Position numbers and translations under genes: made by a program. The notes beneath the pieces were generated by a model that was not told the origin of the DNA, ran no database searches, and saw nothing but the letters and a program-made list of their open reading frames with translations. DNA of 64,000 nucleotides from Bradyrhizobium sp. CSA112 (GTDB taxonomy: Bacteria; Pseudomonadota; Alphaproteobacteria; Rhizobiales; Xanthobacteraceae), in assembly GCF_029051645.1 (NCBI RefSeq), contig NZ_JAACFS010000007.1:62001-126000 (forward strand), written 5' to 3'. Below, piece by piece: positions 37,867 to 46,678 of this stretch (positions are counted from its first letter, which is position 1; every line of letters begins with the position of its first letter).

Positions 37867-38215
37867 GATCGTCCTCCTGGGATTGCTGGTGGCAAGGACC
37901 TGCTCCAGTATCCGACCGCCCTCGCGGACTTTCAAGAACAACATTCCATCGCAATCGCCGGTCGTCTGCCGATCGCAGCAAGCGCAATCGGGCTGGTAGA
38001 CGCGCCGGGCAGGTGTCGCCGAGCGAGTCCGGGACGCCCCGAACTTCAGCGACGGCCTCCTCCGGAGAGACGCCGGACGGCGGATCCTGACGGGCGATGA
38101 CGAGAGCGCGCTCTTGGGCATGGGGATCAGCGCGGGCCCAGCCATGCTCCTCGCATTCGCGGATCGCTCCGGCTTCCTGCAACACGGAGACGGCCCAGCC
38201 CCGCAGCGTCCTCAT
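37805..38215 (-). CDS. Small conserved hypothetical protein with a doubtful C-terminus
   Basis: The first 75 residues, MRTLRGWAVSVLQEAGAIRE and EEHGWARADPHAQERALVIA followed by RQDPPSGVSPEEAVAEVRGV, match a recurrent rhizobial small protein that normally ends shortly after a GDTCPxC segment. Here the frame passes that point (GDTCPARLPAR) and continues with an Arg-rich, non-homologous tail that overlaps the next gene by 62 bases. The original stop has probably been lost by a small indel. The start at 38215 (MRTLRGW) is preferred to 38245. Confidence 0.6.
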   Translation of the reverse strand: MRTLRGWAVSVLQEAGAIRECEEHGWARADPHAQERALVIARQDPPSGVSPEEAVAEVRGVPDSLGDTCPARLPARLRLLRSADDRRLRWNVVLESPRGRSDTGAGPCHQQSQEDDHADPDRDGPQRRPPSPLQFG

Positions 38216-38924
38216 AGCGGGCTGCCGTTCCTTCTTGATCCGCATCGAAATGGCTCCTGCCGAAGACCAATCCGACCGAACCGTCTTCCGTTCCGGCTGC
38301 TAACACAGGTCAGGGATTCGTAAATTTAAGGTCTGCTGGTTGTCCCCGCGCTCTGACGAGGCGGAAAACGCTACGCAACCACTGCCTGCGATCTAACGTC
38401 TGCTGTCCAAGATGAACCGGACCAAGATTTGCCAAGCGGGAACCGCCGCTTGTGACCCCCTGGGTTGAAGCCACACTGGGGCACGGCTGGAGGCCGTTCG
38501 AGCCGAGTATCCACGCTCAATGTGAGCGCTTTCACACGACGCCAGCGGATGCCGAGCTAACGTGGTTGCATTCCATCAGGGCCTCGGGGACCGGTTCTGA
38601 CCAGCCGCGTGATCCATCGCGATCCGGACTCCGCTGGCGCCATTCAACAGCCGCTTGAGGTGGAAGTTGGCGAACGCGTCATCCGGATGCTGGCCGACAT
38701 GCGCCGCGAAGGCGGCGATCGCGCGCGGCGATGCATGGTCCGGCTGCTCGCCGGGATGGGATCGGTGCCGCCTTCGCAGCTGCAAAATCCCTGTCTCACC
38801 CCCAAAGTTCTGTCTTAGCACTGCAAGCGTCAGAACCTTTCCGGTGTTCACGGTGTTGACTTTGTGAGTTCCGCGCGCTGGACGGGGACGAAGCCGTCCG
38901 CGCCCTCACCGGGAGGAAGTCACC
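38216..38924. other. Intergenic region, possibly with decayed coding sequence
   Basis: No intact gene was recognised. The minus strand around 38580-38760 reads HVGQHPDDAFANFHLKRLLN and GASGVRIAMDHAAG, which looks protein-like and may be a gene fragment of unknown family. The end of the region carries the promoter and ribosome binding site of the channel-like gene at 38925. Confidence 0.35.
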
Positions 38925-39716
38925 ATGAATCCGACGTTTACGAGCATTCGGGATTGGAGCGAGGCTTTGCTCACATCCCTTGCGGCCGCGATGGCCGTAT
39001 TCTTCGCCGCCATTCCCAAGATCCTTGCCTTTGCCGCGATCCTGATTATCGGCTGGTTCGTCGCGGCCATAGTGGCAAGCGCAATCGCGGCGGTGCTTCG
39101 GCGAGTCCGCTTCAACGAACTATCCACGCAATCGGGGTTCACCGGCTTCGTTCATAACATGGGGTTGGAGACTGATGCCTCGGGAGCGATTGCCCTCACG
39201 ACGAAATGGTTCATCAGGCTGATCGCGCTTGTGGTTGCGTTCGACGCTTTGGGTCTACCGGCTGTTTCGGACGTGTTGCGACAACTCCTGTTGTGGATTC
39301 CCAACCTTATCGTCGGAATCGTCGTTCTCGTCATCGGTGGCTTGGCGGCGAATGCCCTGGGTAACTTGGTCCGAGGCGCCACGGCACAGGCCGACCTGGG
39401 CAATCCCGACCTCCTCGCCAAGATTGCAAAGGTCATGGTGTGGGCCTTCGCCATCGTCATAGCCGTGAACCAGATCGGTGTTGCCCAGACGTTGGCCAAC
39501 ACGCTGTTCACGGCTGTCGTCGGCGCAGCAGCTCTCGCGCTCGGTCTGGCCTTCGGGCTCGGTGGACGAGAGACTGCAGCCGAGATTCTCCGTCGATGGT
39601 ACGACTCGTCGCGAGGAGATGTCGCGTCGAAGCTCGACGAAGCTGCTGAAGCCGGCCGTCGCTTGGGCGAACACGCGGCAGGTACTTCCCAACCGCCGCG
39701 CAAGTCCAGCAGGTGA
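38925..39716 (+). CDS. Mechanosensitive-channel-like membrane protein (conserved TM helix family)
   Basis: A 263-residue membrane protein with about five hydrophobic helices, including AILIIGWFVAAIVASAIAAV, LLLWIPNLIVGIVVLVIGGL and ALALGLAFGLGGRETAAEIL. The repeated small-residue-rich helices, with PNL in front and GLGGRETA behind, belong to the conserved-TM-helix family (PF05552) related to small-conductance mechanosensitive channels. The MscS beta domain is absent. GGGAGGA precedes the ATG. A role in osmotic response is plausible but not shown. Confidence 0.8.
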   Translation: MNPTFTSIRDWSEALLTSLAAAMAVFFAAIPKILAFAAILIIGWFVAAIVASAIAAVLRRVRFNELSTQSGFTGFVHNMGLETDASGAIALTTKWFIRLIALVVAFDALGLPAVSDVLRQLLLWIPNLIVGIVVLVIGGLAANALGNLVRGATAQADLGNPDLLAKIAKVMVWAFAIVIAVNQIGVAQTLANTLFTAVVGAAALALGLAFGLGGRETAAEILRRWYDSSRGDVASKLDEAAEAGRRLGEHAAGTSQPPRKSSR

Positions 39717-40169
39717 ACGTGATGATACCGGAAGACGTTGAAGGCGACGATTGAGCATGTTCCGCAGAACACGACTTCCGGTCTACCGCGGTGAGCGGAC
39801 ATTCGCAGGATAGACGGGCATGTCTCAGAAGTGCCACGAACGGACATTCATGTAATGGTTCGGCTACGCTCACGCCTCAAAAACAATCGCGTTCCCGTGT
39901 ACGAGCGTAAGAGCTTCGTCGGCATCGCAGCGCGCGCGGCTTCGTAAAACGGTTCGCCGGTACAATGCAGCGGATCACGTAAGTCGGATCGATTTCCTGG
40001 AGTGCCTTGACCGTATCTCGAACGTAGTCCTCTTGATAGGGCGCGAGACTTGAGGATGCGCACGCACAAGAACGTTGAGCTTCCGGGGCTCAGTGGATCA
40101 GACCTGCGACCTACGATATGCAGCGCGCGATGAGATGTTCAAAATACAAGATCGTGTGCATTTGCCAAA

Positions 40170-40287
40170 TCGACTCACGAATTTTGGTTTTGGGCAAAAA
40201 TCGACTCACGAATCTTTGGTTTTTCGACTCGCGAATTTTTGGCGACGAACGAGAAATCAATGACTTAGTCGACTCGCATTTGATTGG
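40170..40287 (+). repeat. Imperfect tandem repeat, TCGACTC(A/G)CGAAT...TTTGG unit
   Basis: Four degenerate copies of an 18-19-base unit begin at 40170, 40201, 40224 and 40269 (TCGACTCACGAATTTTGG; TCGACTCACGAATCTTTGG; TCGACTCGCGAATTTTTGG; TCGACTCGCATTTGATTGG). Spacing is irregular (31, 23 and 45 bases), so it is not a CRISPR array. The stretch is more AT-rich than its surroundings. Confidence 0.65.
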
Positions 40288-40431
40288 TCCCGACACGAAG
40301 CGAGAGAAGGCTGCCGCGCCGGAGCCCAAAGGGCGAAGGCGGGCTGTTCGGCACGCGAGCTGCGGCTAGGCAAGCCATCCTGCGATCATCAACGGGAAAG
40401 ATAGCCGCAAGGCCGACGTGGTTCCCGCTCC

Positions 40432-40527
40432 CAACTAAAATATCGAAAACAACCCCATGCAAAGTAGCAGGGCATTCGCTGGCAGGGATGCCTCGCGCGA
40501 TGCCGATTTGACACGTCGGGCAAATCA
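40432..40527. repeat. Dispersed repeat, copy 1
   Basis: The first 35 bases (40432-40466, containing AAAATATCGAAAACAACCCC) are identical to 58220-58254, and 40508-40527 (TTGACACGTCGGGCAAATCA) is identical to 58305-58324. The bases between differ. Both copies lie outside genes. The pattern fits a non-autonomous dispersed repeat common in Bradyrhizobium-like genomes. Confidence 0.75.
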
Positions 40528-40603
40528 GCGGCGCAAATCCACCATTGCGCCGTGACCAGGTTCTGGCCTCGACCGCCGGCGACGACGCGTGTGATCGGCG
40601 CGT

Positions 40604-41755
40604 TCACAATTCAACCGGCATCCAGACCCCTCCGGCTGCGCTTGAGCGCAACGCGGCGTCCACCATCGCAACTCCGGCAAAGCCATCCTCAATCGTTGGA
40701 AAAGTCACCTCCGGATCGGCAAGGGAAGCGGTGCGCCTGGCCACGATAGCTGCGGCCACTTCGGTATAGATCGTCGCGAATGCTTCCAGGTATCCCTCGG
40801 GATGGCCGGGTGGAGTACGATTGACGCGCTGACCGGCGGCGTTCATGGACGCTGTGCCGCGGCGAATCAACCGTGGTGCTTCACCGAGCGGCGACCAGAC
40901 AAGAACGTTCGGCTCTTCCTGCCTCCAATCAAGACCGCCCTTCTCGCCGAAGATCCGTAACCGCAGCCCGTTATCGTTTCCGGGTGCAACCTGGCTCGCC
41001 CACAATGCGCCTCGCGCCCCGTTCCCGTAACGCAGCAGAATTTGCACGTTGTCATCGAGACGGCGGCCCGGCACGAAGATGGTCGCCTCGGCCAGAATCT
41101 GCTCAGGCATCATCCCGGTGACAAAGTGCGCCAGCTGGTATGCATGGGTACCGATGTCGCCGACGCAGCCGCCGGCACCCGAGCGCGCCGGGTCGGTACG
41201 CCAGTCGGCCTGCTTCTGGCCCGCAGCCTCAAGCGGATCGGACAACCAATCCTGCGGGTATTCGACCTGCACGATGCGGATCGCGCCGAGTTCGCCGCCC
41301 TGAACCATAGAGCGTGCATGGCGGACAAGAGGATAACCGGAATAATTATAGGTGACAGCAAATATTAGTCTGCTCGCGCGTGCCTTCTCGCGCAAGCGGC
41401 GTGCCTCCTCAAGTGTGATCGTCAACGGTTTGTCGCAGATGATATGAACGCCCGCATCCAGGAAGGCGGCGGCGACAGGTGCGTGCATATGGTTGGGAGT
41501 GACGATCGCAACCGCTTCGATACCGTCGGTTCGCGCGGCCTCGGCCTGCGCCATGGTCCGAAAGTCGGGATAGGATCGATCGGCCCCAAGGCCGATAGCC
41601 GCCGCCGATCGGATCGCTTTATCGGGCGAGGCCGAAAGCGCGCCAGCGACGAGTTCGTAGCGATCGTCCAGGCGCGCAGCGATACGGTGGACGGCGCCGA
41701 TGAAGGCGCCTTCCCCGCCGCCTACCATTCCAAGTCGAATGCGTGGCTCAGCCAT
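40604..41755 (-). CDS. Gfo/Idh/MocA-family oxidoreductase
   Basis: A 383-residue NAD(P)-dependent dehydrogenase. The N-terminal Rossmann fold has LGMVGGGEGAFIGAVHR, AIVTPNHMHAPVAAAFLDAG and the ICDKPL motif (EKP in most members, Lys conserved). The C-terminal alpha/beta domain has GGCVGDIGTHAYQLAHFVTG with the catalytic Asp/His arrangement. Typical substrates are inositols or sugars oxidised at a ring hydroxyl. It is 31 bases downstream of a sugar-isomerase-like gene on the same strand, a common pairing in inositol-type sugar catabolism. Confidence 0.9.
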   Translation of the reverse strand: MAEPRIRLGMVGGGEGAFIGAVHRIAARLDDRYELVAGALSASPDKAIRSAAAIGLGADRSYPDFRTMAQAEAARTDGIEAVAIVTPNHMHAPVAAAFLDAGVHIICDKPLTITLEEARRLREKARASRLIFAVTYNYSGYPLVRHARSMVQGGELGAIRIVQVEYPQDWLSDPLEAAGQKQADWRTDPARSGAGGCVGDIGTHAYQLAHFVTGMMPEQILAEATIFVPGRRLDDNVQILLRYGNGARGALWASQVAPGNDNGLRLRIFGEKGGLDWRQEEPNVLVWSPLGEAPRLIRRGTASMNAAGQRVNRTPPGHPEGYLEAFATIYTEVAAAIVARRTASLADPEVTFPTIEDGFAGVAMVDAALRSSAAGGVWMPVEL

Positions 41756-41786
41756 GTCGCGCGCTCCTGTCGATTTATTCCGGCGC

Positions 41787-42860
41787 TCAGATGAGGCCCA
41801 ATGTCCGTCGGATCTGCGTCTCGTCGCTGGTGCCGCCGGCGAAGTCGTCGAAGGCTCGCTCGGTGACGCGGATGATGTGGTCGCGGATAAAGGCGGCGCC
41901 TTCGCGCGCGCCGTCCTCCGCGTTCTTCAAGCAGCATTCCCACTCGAGCACCGCCCAGCGGTCGAATCCGATGGCAGCCAGCCGCGAGAAGATCGCCTTG
42001 AAGTCAACCTGCCCGTCGCCGAGCGAGCGAAAGCGGCCGGCGCGATTGATCCAGGGCTGGAAGCCCGAATAGACGCCCTGCCGCCCGGTCGGATTGAACT
42101 CCGCGTCCTTGACGTGGAAGGCGCGGATGCGCTCGGCGTAAATGTCGATGAAGGCCAGATAATCCAATTGCTGCAGGACGAAATGGGACGGATCGTAGTT
42201 GATCGCGCAACGCGGGTGATTGCCGGTGCGCTCGTAGAACATCTCGAAGGTAATGCCGTCGCATACGTCCTCGCCTGGATGGACCTCGTAGCAGAGGTCA
42301 ACGCCCGCTTCCTCATATGCATCGAGGATCGGACGCCAGCGACGCGCGAGTTCGTCGAACGCCGTCTCGATCAGGCCCGGCGGCCGCTGCGGCCAGGGAT
42401 AAAGGAACGGCCAGGCAAGCGCGCCGGTGAAGCTCACGCTGCCGGTGAGGCCGAGGCGGCGAGACGCCTGCGCGGCCTTCATCATTTGATCTACCGCCCA
42501 GATCTGACGTTGGTCCGGCCTGCCCCTGACTGCCGGCGGTGCAAACGCGTCGAAGGCTTCGTTGTAGGCCGGGTGAACCGCGACGAGCTGGCCTTGCAGG
42601 TGGGTGGACAATTCGGTGATCACCAGACCATGGCTCGCGGCCACGCCGGCAATTTCATCGCAATAGGTCTGAGAGGCCGCGGCCTTGTCGATATCGATCA
42701 GGCGCGGATCGGAGGTCGGGACCTGAACGCCCTTGTACCCTAGTCCTGCCGCCCAGCCGCAGATGGCATCGAAGCTGTCAAACGGCTGCGCATCGCCGAT
42801 AAACTGCGCCAGAAAAATTGCGGGCCCCTTCATGGTGGCCGGTCGGATAGTCGCTGACAT
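41787..42860 (-). CDS. Xylose-isomerase-like TIM-barrel sugar epimerase/isomerase
   Basis: A 357-residue AP-endonuclease-2-fold (xylose isomerase-like TIM barrel) protein. Metal-ligand segments include AGVDLCYEVHPGEDV, CAINYDPSHFVLQQLDYLAF, RAFHVKDAEFNPTGRQG and WAVLEWEC, giving the usual Glu/Asp/His/Glu set. GGAGAAA precedes the ATG. With the Gfo/Idh/MocA oxidoreductase it forms a two-gene operon probably acting on an inositol or keto-sugar. No transporter or regulator is adjacent, so the sugar is unknown. Confidence 0.88.
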   Translation of the reverse strand: MSATIRPATMKGPAIFLAQFIGDAQPFDSFDAICGWAAGLGYKGVQVPTSDPRLIDIDKAAASQTYCDEIAGVAASHGLVITELSTHLQGQLVAVHPAYNEAFDAFAPPAVRGRPDQRQIWAVDQMMKAAQASRRLGLTGSVSFTGALAWPFLYPWPQRPPGLIETAFDELARRWRPILDAYEEAGVDLCYEVHPGEDVCDGITFEMFYERTGNHPRCAINYDPSHFVLQQLDYLAFIDIYAERIRAFHVKDAEFNPTGRQGVYSGFQPWINRAGRFRSLGDGQVDFKAIFSRLAAIGFDRWAVLEWECCLKNAEDGAREGAAFIRDHIIRVTERAFDDFAGGTSDETQIRRTLGLI

Positions 42861-43282
42861 TACATTTTCTCCGGTTCATGCCGCTACGCTACGCCGGTAG
42901 GACGCCGCCTCCTTGTCCGACAAGGCTGCCGGCCGTTCAATACGCGAGACGATCTTGATCGTCCCCCATCGCTGCCCGCCTGCTGGCCAGGCCAATTTCA
43001 ACCTGGGCGCACTCGACTTCTGTTCTCTTTGTGTTCTGGTCAAGAAAATGGCCGACCGGCCCGCGAGCTGGCGCATGCGCCCTCGAAACAGATGTAAAGC
43101 TGGCCGCGGAAGCGGTCCCGCACCCTATCCCGAACTGCCTGAGGCTTTGATGCCGCCTTCTGCGTAATAACCACGCGTTCTACTGCGTAGTAACCTGGTA
43201 GGCGCCATTCGATCGCCCGCGCGGCGGCGCGCCAACTGGCCGATAGGCAGAGCAACTATTCAGTTCATTGGAGCACGCGCCT
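42861..43282. other. Divergent intergenic region
   Basis: It separates the divergently transcribed sugar operon and the DoxX-like gene, so it should hold both promoters. No gene or clear operator was identified. GGAG at 43270 is the ribosome binding site of the following gene. Confidence 0.4.
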
Positions 43283-43945
43283 ATGCCCAAGAATCCATTT
43301 ACCGATGTCTGGCAGTTCCTGACCGCGACTACCGGCGACTATCTTCAGCTCGGAAACTGGCGCTTTCTGATCCTGGCGCTGTTCTGGGCGCTGCTGCTCG
43401 CCGGCATTGCAGTGGCCTTCCAGAATTGGCGGGAGGATTCGGCGCAACGTAGCGGGCGACATCTTGGAATCTGGCTGGTCCGGGTCCTGATCGGCTGCAT
43501 GTGGTTCGAAGGCATGTTGTGGAAACTCCCGCTGCCCGTGTCCGGCGGTCTGCAATTCTGGACCGAACAGGAAACGACCCGCGCAGCGTTCGAGTTTCAC
43601 GGCGCCTTCGTGAAGGATATCGTGCTGCCCAACATGAATTTCTTTGGGCCAATTGTTTTTCTTGCCGAGCTCGTGTTTGCCGCGTCGATGATCCTCGGGC
43701 TTGCGGTACGGTTCGTGGGCGTGCTGGCCCTCGCCTATACGCTGCAACTCTGGCTCGGCATTTATCGGCCGGGCGATCCGGCCGAGTGGCCGTGGTCGTA
43801 CATCTTCCTGGCCATGCTGATGTTCCTGTTTGTGCTGGAGGGCGCCGGCCGCAGTCTGGGCCTTGATGCCTGGTTGCGCCGCAAAGTGCCCGCCGTGCGC
43901 GATGGGAAGGGACTTGTTGGATGGTTCTTCAACATCGCCGGTTAG
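43283..43945 (+). CDS. DoxX/TQO-small-subunit-like membrane protein
   Basis: A 220-residue membrane protein with four or five helices: FLILALFWALLLAGIAVAFQ, GIWLVRVLIGCMWFEGMLWK, FFGPIVFLAELVFAASMILG, VRFVGVLALAYTLQLWLGIY and FLAMLMFLFVLEGAGRSLGL. The layout and the RVLIGCMWFEGMLWKLP motif fit the DoxX/DoxD family (thiosulfate:quinone oxidoreductase small-subunit-like). GGAG is 9 bases before the ATG at 43283. It is 30 bases ahead of an exported methyltransferase and probably co-transcribed. Electron-transfer partners are not present. Confidence 0.75.
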   Translation: MPKNPFTDVWQFLTATTGDYLQLGNWRFLILALFWALLLAGIAVAFQNWREDSAQRSGRHLGIWLVRVLIGCMWFEGMLWKLPLPVSGGLQFWTEQETTRAAFEFHGAFVKDIVLPNMNFFGPIVFLAELVFAASMILGLAVRFVGVLALAYTLQLWLGIYRPGDPAEWPWSYIFLAMLMFLFVLEGAGRSLGLDAWLRRKVPAVRDGKGLVGWFFNIAG

Positions 43946-43975
43946 TCGTTATCGTTTTGCGTGGGAGACGAGCAG

Positions 43976-44716
43976 ATGATGGCACTGGCCCGCGCAGTGG
44001 CGCTTCTTGTGGGCCTGAGCGCAAGTTGCGGACACGCCGCTGACATTGGCTATCTGGCTCCGCCAGGAGTTGCTGCAAAGGAGTTTCCTTTGCCTCAGCG
44101 CCCGGTTGCGCAGATCGTCAGCCCAACCCGCGCCTCCGAGGAGCACCGCGATTCACTGAATGAGGCCGGTGAGATCGCCCGCCTTCTTGAACTGAAGCCA
44201 GGCATGGCGGTCGGCGACATCGGTGCAGGCAGCGGCTACCACACGGTGCGTCTCTCCCGTCTCGTCGGTCCCACCGGCTCCGTCATCGCCCAGGACGTCA
44301 CGCGAAGTTACCTCACCGCGCTCGCCAGGCGAACGCATCGCCTGAGGCTGACAAATGTCACATTCGCGCTGGGCAAACCACACGACCCGCGCCTTCCCGC
44401 TTCCTCGCTCGACGCTGCCATCCTCGTGCACATGTATCACGAAATAGCTCAGCCCTATGCCTTCCTCTACAATCTGGCGCCCGCCTTGAGGTCGGGCGCG
44501 CGGGTCGGAATTGTCGACCTCGAGCGTCCGACGTCGGAGCATGGCACGCCGATCGAGCTGTTGCGTTGCGAACTGACCGCCGTTGGCTATCGCGAGGTCG
44601 CCACACATCAGCTCGCAGGCGATGGCGGATACCTGGCGGTGTTTTCGCCACCGGAGCCACGGGATCGAAAAGCCCCCCGGGACATCGTTGCTTGTCGGGG
44701 TGCCGGCGCTCGCTGA
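43976..44716 (+). CDS. Exported class I SAM-dependent methyltransferase
   Basis: A 246-residue protein. The N-terminus MMALARAVALLVGLSASCGHA|A is a convincing signal peptide. The mature part carries a class I methyltransferase core: LELKPGMAVGDIGAGSGYHT (motif I), VIAQDVTR (motif II region), DAAILVHMYHEI and RVGIVDLERP. Proteobacteria have a family of such periplasmic UbiE-like proteins although SAM is not known to be available there, so the role is puzzling. GGGAG precedes the ATG at 43976. It follows the DoxX-like gene by 30 bases. Confidence 0.8.
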   Translation: MMALARAVALLVGLSASCGHAADIGYLAPPGVAAKEFPLPQRPVAQIVSPTRASEEHRDSLNEAGEIARLLELKPGMAVGDIGAGSGYHTVRLSRLVGPTGSVIAQDVTRSYLTALARRTHRLRLTNVTFALGKPHDPRLPASSLDAAILVHMYHEIAQPYAFLYNLAPALRSGARVGIVDLERPTSEHGTPIELLRCELTAVGYREVATHQLAGDGGYLAVFSPPEPRDRKAPRDIVACRGAGAR

Positions 44717-44774
44717 TCTGGGCCGTGTACTCATAAATCGGGGCGCTTGGGTCAGGCACCCTGATGTCCGCTTG

Positions 44775-44792
44775 TCCGCCAATAGCGGCGGA
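44775..44792. repeat. REP-like hairpin
   Basis: TCCGCC-AATAGC-GGCGGA is a perfect 6-bp stem. It is flanked by a second, wider pair GTCCGC/GCGGAC (44774-44779 and 44796-44801). A near-identical hairpin occurs at about 9057-9071. It lies just after the methyltransferase stop and could double as a terminator. Confidence 0.5.
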
Positions 44793-44921
44793 ATAGCGGA
44801 CGTCGCCGGAGGTCGCAGAAGGGCCAACACCGGACATCACTAGGGGCCGCTTCTATGGCGCGCGATAATGCAGGTTCGCAGCTCCCGACGTGGCGCGCTC
44901 GCAGCGCGGCCCCCCTCGAAC

Positions 44922-45719
44922 TTACGTGGGCTGCGATGCGATCATTTGCAGCAGCTGCGCAAGAGCTTCGGGAGCGGTTACGTGCGCTGAATGGCTAGCG
45001 TCGAGCTCGTAGTAACGCCAATTGCGATCGTTTTTCGCGCGTTCGGCAAATGGTCGGAAGGGGTCCGCAGGAGTCACGCGGGTAAGATAGATATAGCTAC
45101 GCGGCAAGGTCAGATCCCCACCTCGCATCTTCAGCGGCTGCTCGAAACACTTGATGGATTGGGGGAGCCGGCGTTCAGAAATCCATTTCACGTCAGCTTC
45201 CGATGTGTCAGACGGAATGGGGTTCGATGGTACCCGCCAGCCATCGCCCGCCTTTGCGAGCTCCTGCATGCGCTGCCGTACCGTCGGCGGGCCCACATCC
45301 ATCAGAGATTGTCCGTCCGTTGGCACAAATGCGTCGAGATAAACCAATCGGGTGATACGGTCTCGCGCCCGGTCGGCGACCCCCGTTGCGACCATGCCGC
45401 CGTAGCTGTGGCCGACTAGCACAATGTCGCGCAAATCTTCGTATTTGATGACCGCCAGAATATCCTGAATGTGGGTTTCAAGATCGTTTGACGAGCTGGC
45501 TAGGTGCTCCCTTTCGCCAAGACCTGTGTAGGTCGGAGCGGCCAAGCGATGTCCGGCGGCAGCCATTAGCGGATGCATCTTCTTCCACGACCATCCCGCA
45601 GACCACGCACCCGTACAGACTAAAAATGTTGTCCCAGAAGTCTGCGCGATGGCGGGCGTGGCCATTGCAACAACGGTCATACTTGCGGCGCCTGCTTTTA
45701 AGAATTCTCGACGTTTCAT
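44922..45719 (-). CDS. Exported alpha/beta hydrolase
   Basis: A 265-residue alpha/beta hydrolase. The N-terminus MKRREFLKAGAASMTVVAMA has a Tat-like RR-x-FLK signal followed by a hydrophobic stretch and ATPAIA cleavage site. The catalytic core shows VLVGHSYGGMVATG (Ser nucleophile in GHSYG), an acid in LVYLDAFVP, and the His in YELDASHSAHVTAPE. It resembles small esterases or salicylate-esterase-like hydrolases. GAGGAAA precedes the ATG at 45719; an upstream start at 45809 would place residues before the signal. It stands alone. Confidence 0.85.
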   Translation of the reverse strand: MKRREFLKAGAASMTVVAMATPAIAQTSGTTFLVCTGAWSAGWSWKKMHPLMAAAGHRLAAPTYTGLGEREHLASSSNDLETHIQDILAVIKYEDLRDIVLVGHSYGGMVATGVADRARDRITRLVYLDAFVPTDGQSLMDVGPPTVRQRMQELAKAGDGWRVPSNPIPSDTSEADVKWISERRLPQSIKCFEQPLKMRGGDLTLPRSYIYLTRVTPADPFRPFAERAKNDRNWRYYELDASHSAHVTAPEALAQLLQMIASQPT

Positions 45720-45919
45720 CGCGTTTCCTCTTTTCAATGAGTTCTCGCTGGTCGTGGGCAAAGCGTAGCACTTTGCCACGGAGCCGATGGAGAAATAAGT
45801 GCGACCCAAAGTCCCCTAATGGGGTCACCAGCAGCAATACTCTTGCCGATCAGAAGATTTCCGCTGGGCCGTCAGAAGCCGACGTCCCCTTTATGGGTAC
45901 ACGCCCTAGCCACGCCTCT

Positions 45920-46678
45920 CTACCCCACCCTCTGGTGTCGCAGCTCAAGCGCGAGGCGGACAAATGTCGTCGAAATCGACCAAGCTGCCTTGATGCCGGC
46001 AATGAGATTGCCGGAGACCTTCGATACCCCACCGATCCGGCGCCGCTGCCCCACGGCGATCTCGAGTGCCGGCAAGCGGGCGGCCGCAACCCGCATCAGC
46101 ATTTCCAGGTTCCAGCCATATGTCTCCTCCTTCATACCGAGATGTCTGAGCTCATCCCGCCGGATGGCGCGAAACGGCGACAGGTCGGTGAAGCCTGCGC
46201 CATAGACGAGGCGCAGGAGCAGCCTGGCGACATGGGCCGCGAGGAGCTGCTGCGGCGCCAGGCTGCCGGATTCGCGTGAACCGCGAACGCGCGAGCCGAT
46301 AACGAAGATGGCCTGCCCAGCCACGATCGGCGACACGAGATCAGAGATGCGCTCTGCAGGATCACTGCCGTCGCCGTCGAGAAAGACCAGGATGTCGGCG
46401 TCGTCGCGCGCAGCGGCGATGCCTGCCTGGATGGCGCGACCGTAGCCACGTCGCGGCTCGACAATCACGCGAGCTCCGGCGGCCCGTGCCCGCTCGGCCG
46501 TGCGGTCCCGCGAACCGCCGTCGACAACGACGACCTCACTCACGTTCTGTGCCAGCACGGCAGCTACGACCTGGCCGATTGCCGTTTCCTCGTCGAGGCA
46601 TGGAATGATCGCCGAAACGACCGGCGGTTGGCACAACACGGGCCGCTTGCCACCGATCCCGTGGGTCACCTCGATCAT
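45920..46678 (-). CDS. Family 2 glycosyltransferase (polyprenyl-phosphate sugar synthase-like)
   Basis: A 252-residue GT-A glycosyltransferase. VSAIIPCLDEETAIGQVVAA, VVVVDGGSRDRTAERARAAG and ILVFLDGDGSDP (DxD-type metal motif) are those of DPM1-like family 2 enzymes, which transfer mannose or glucose to polyprenyl phosphate. There is no C-terminal membrane anchor, only a weakly hydrophobic stretch. The ATG at 46678 overlaps the stop of the radical SAM gene as ATGA, making this the last gene of the five-gene cascade. It could supply the lipid-linked sugar used by the GT87-like protein two genes upstream. Donor and acceptor are inferred. Confidence 0.88.
   Translation of the reverse strand: MIEVTHGIGGKRPVLCQPPVVSAIIPCLDEETAIGQVVAAVLAQNVSEVVVVDGGSRDRTAERARAAGARVIVEPRRGYGRAIQAGIAAARDDADILVFLDGDGSDPAERISDLVSPIVAGQAIFVIGSRVRGSRESGSLAPQQLLAAHVARLLLRLVYGAGFTDLSPFRAIRRDELRHLGMKEETYGWNLEMLMRVAAARLPALEIAVGQRRRIGGVSKVSGNLIAGIKAAWSISTTFVRLALELRHQRVG

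Larger units (their letters stand above)
39717..40603. other. Repeat-rich intergenic region
   Basis: No gene was recognised. The region carries a short tandem repeat array (40170-40287), one copy of a dispersed repeat (40432-40527), and at 39819-39845 a 27-base sequence matching 33623-33649 at 22 positions (core ATGTCTCA...GTGCCA...CGGAC). It lies between convergent genes, a typical place for repeats to accumulate. Confidence 0.55.

Noticed and set aside
40170..40287. CRISPR-like repeat array
   Set aside because: Units are degenerate, spacing is irregular and short, and there are no cas genes.
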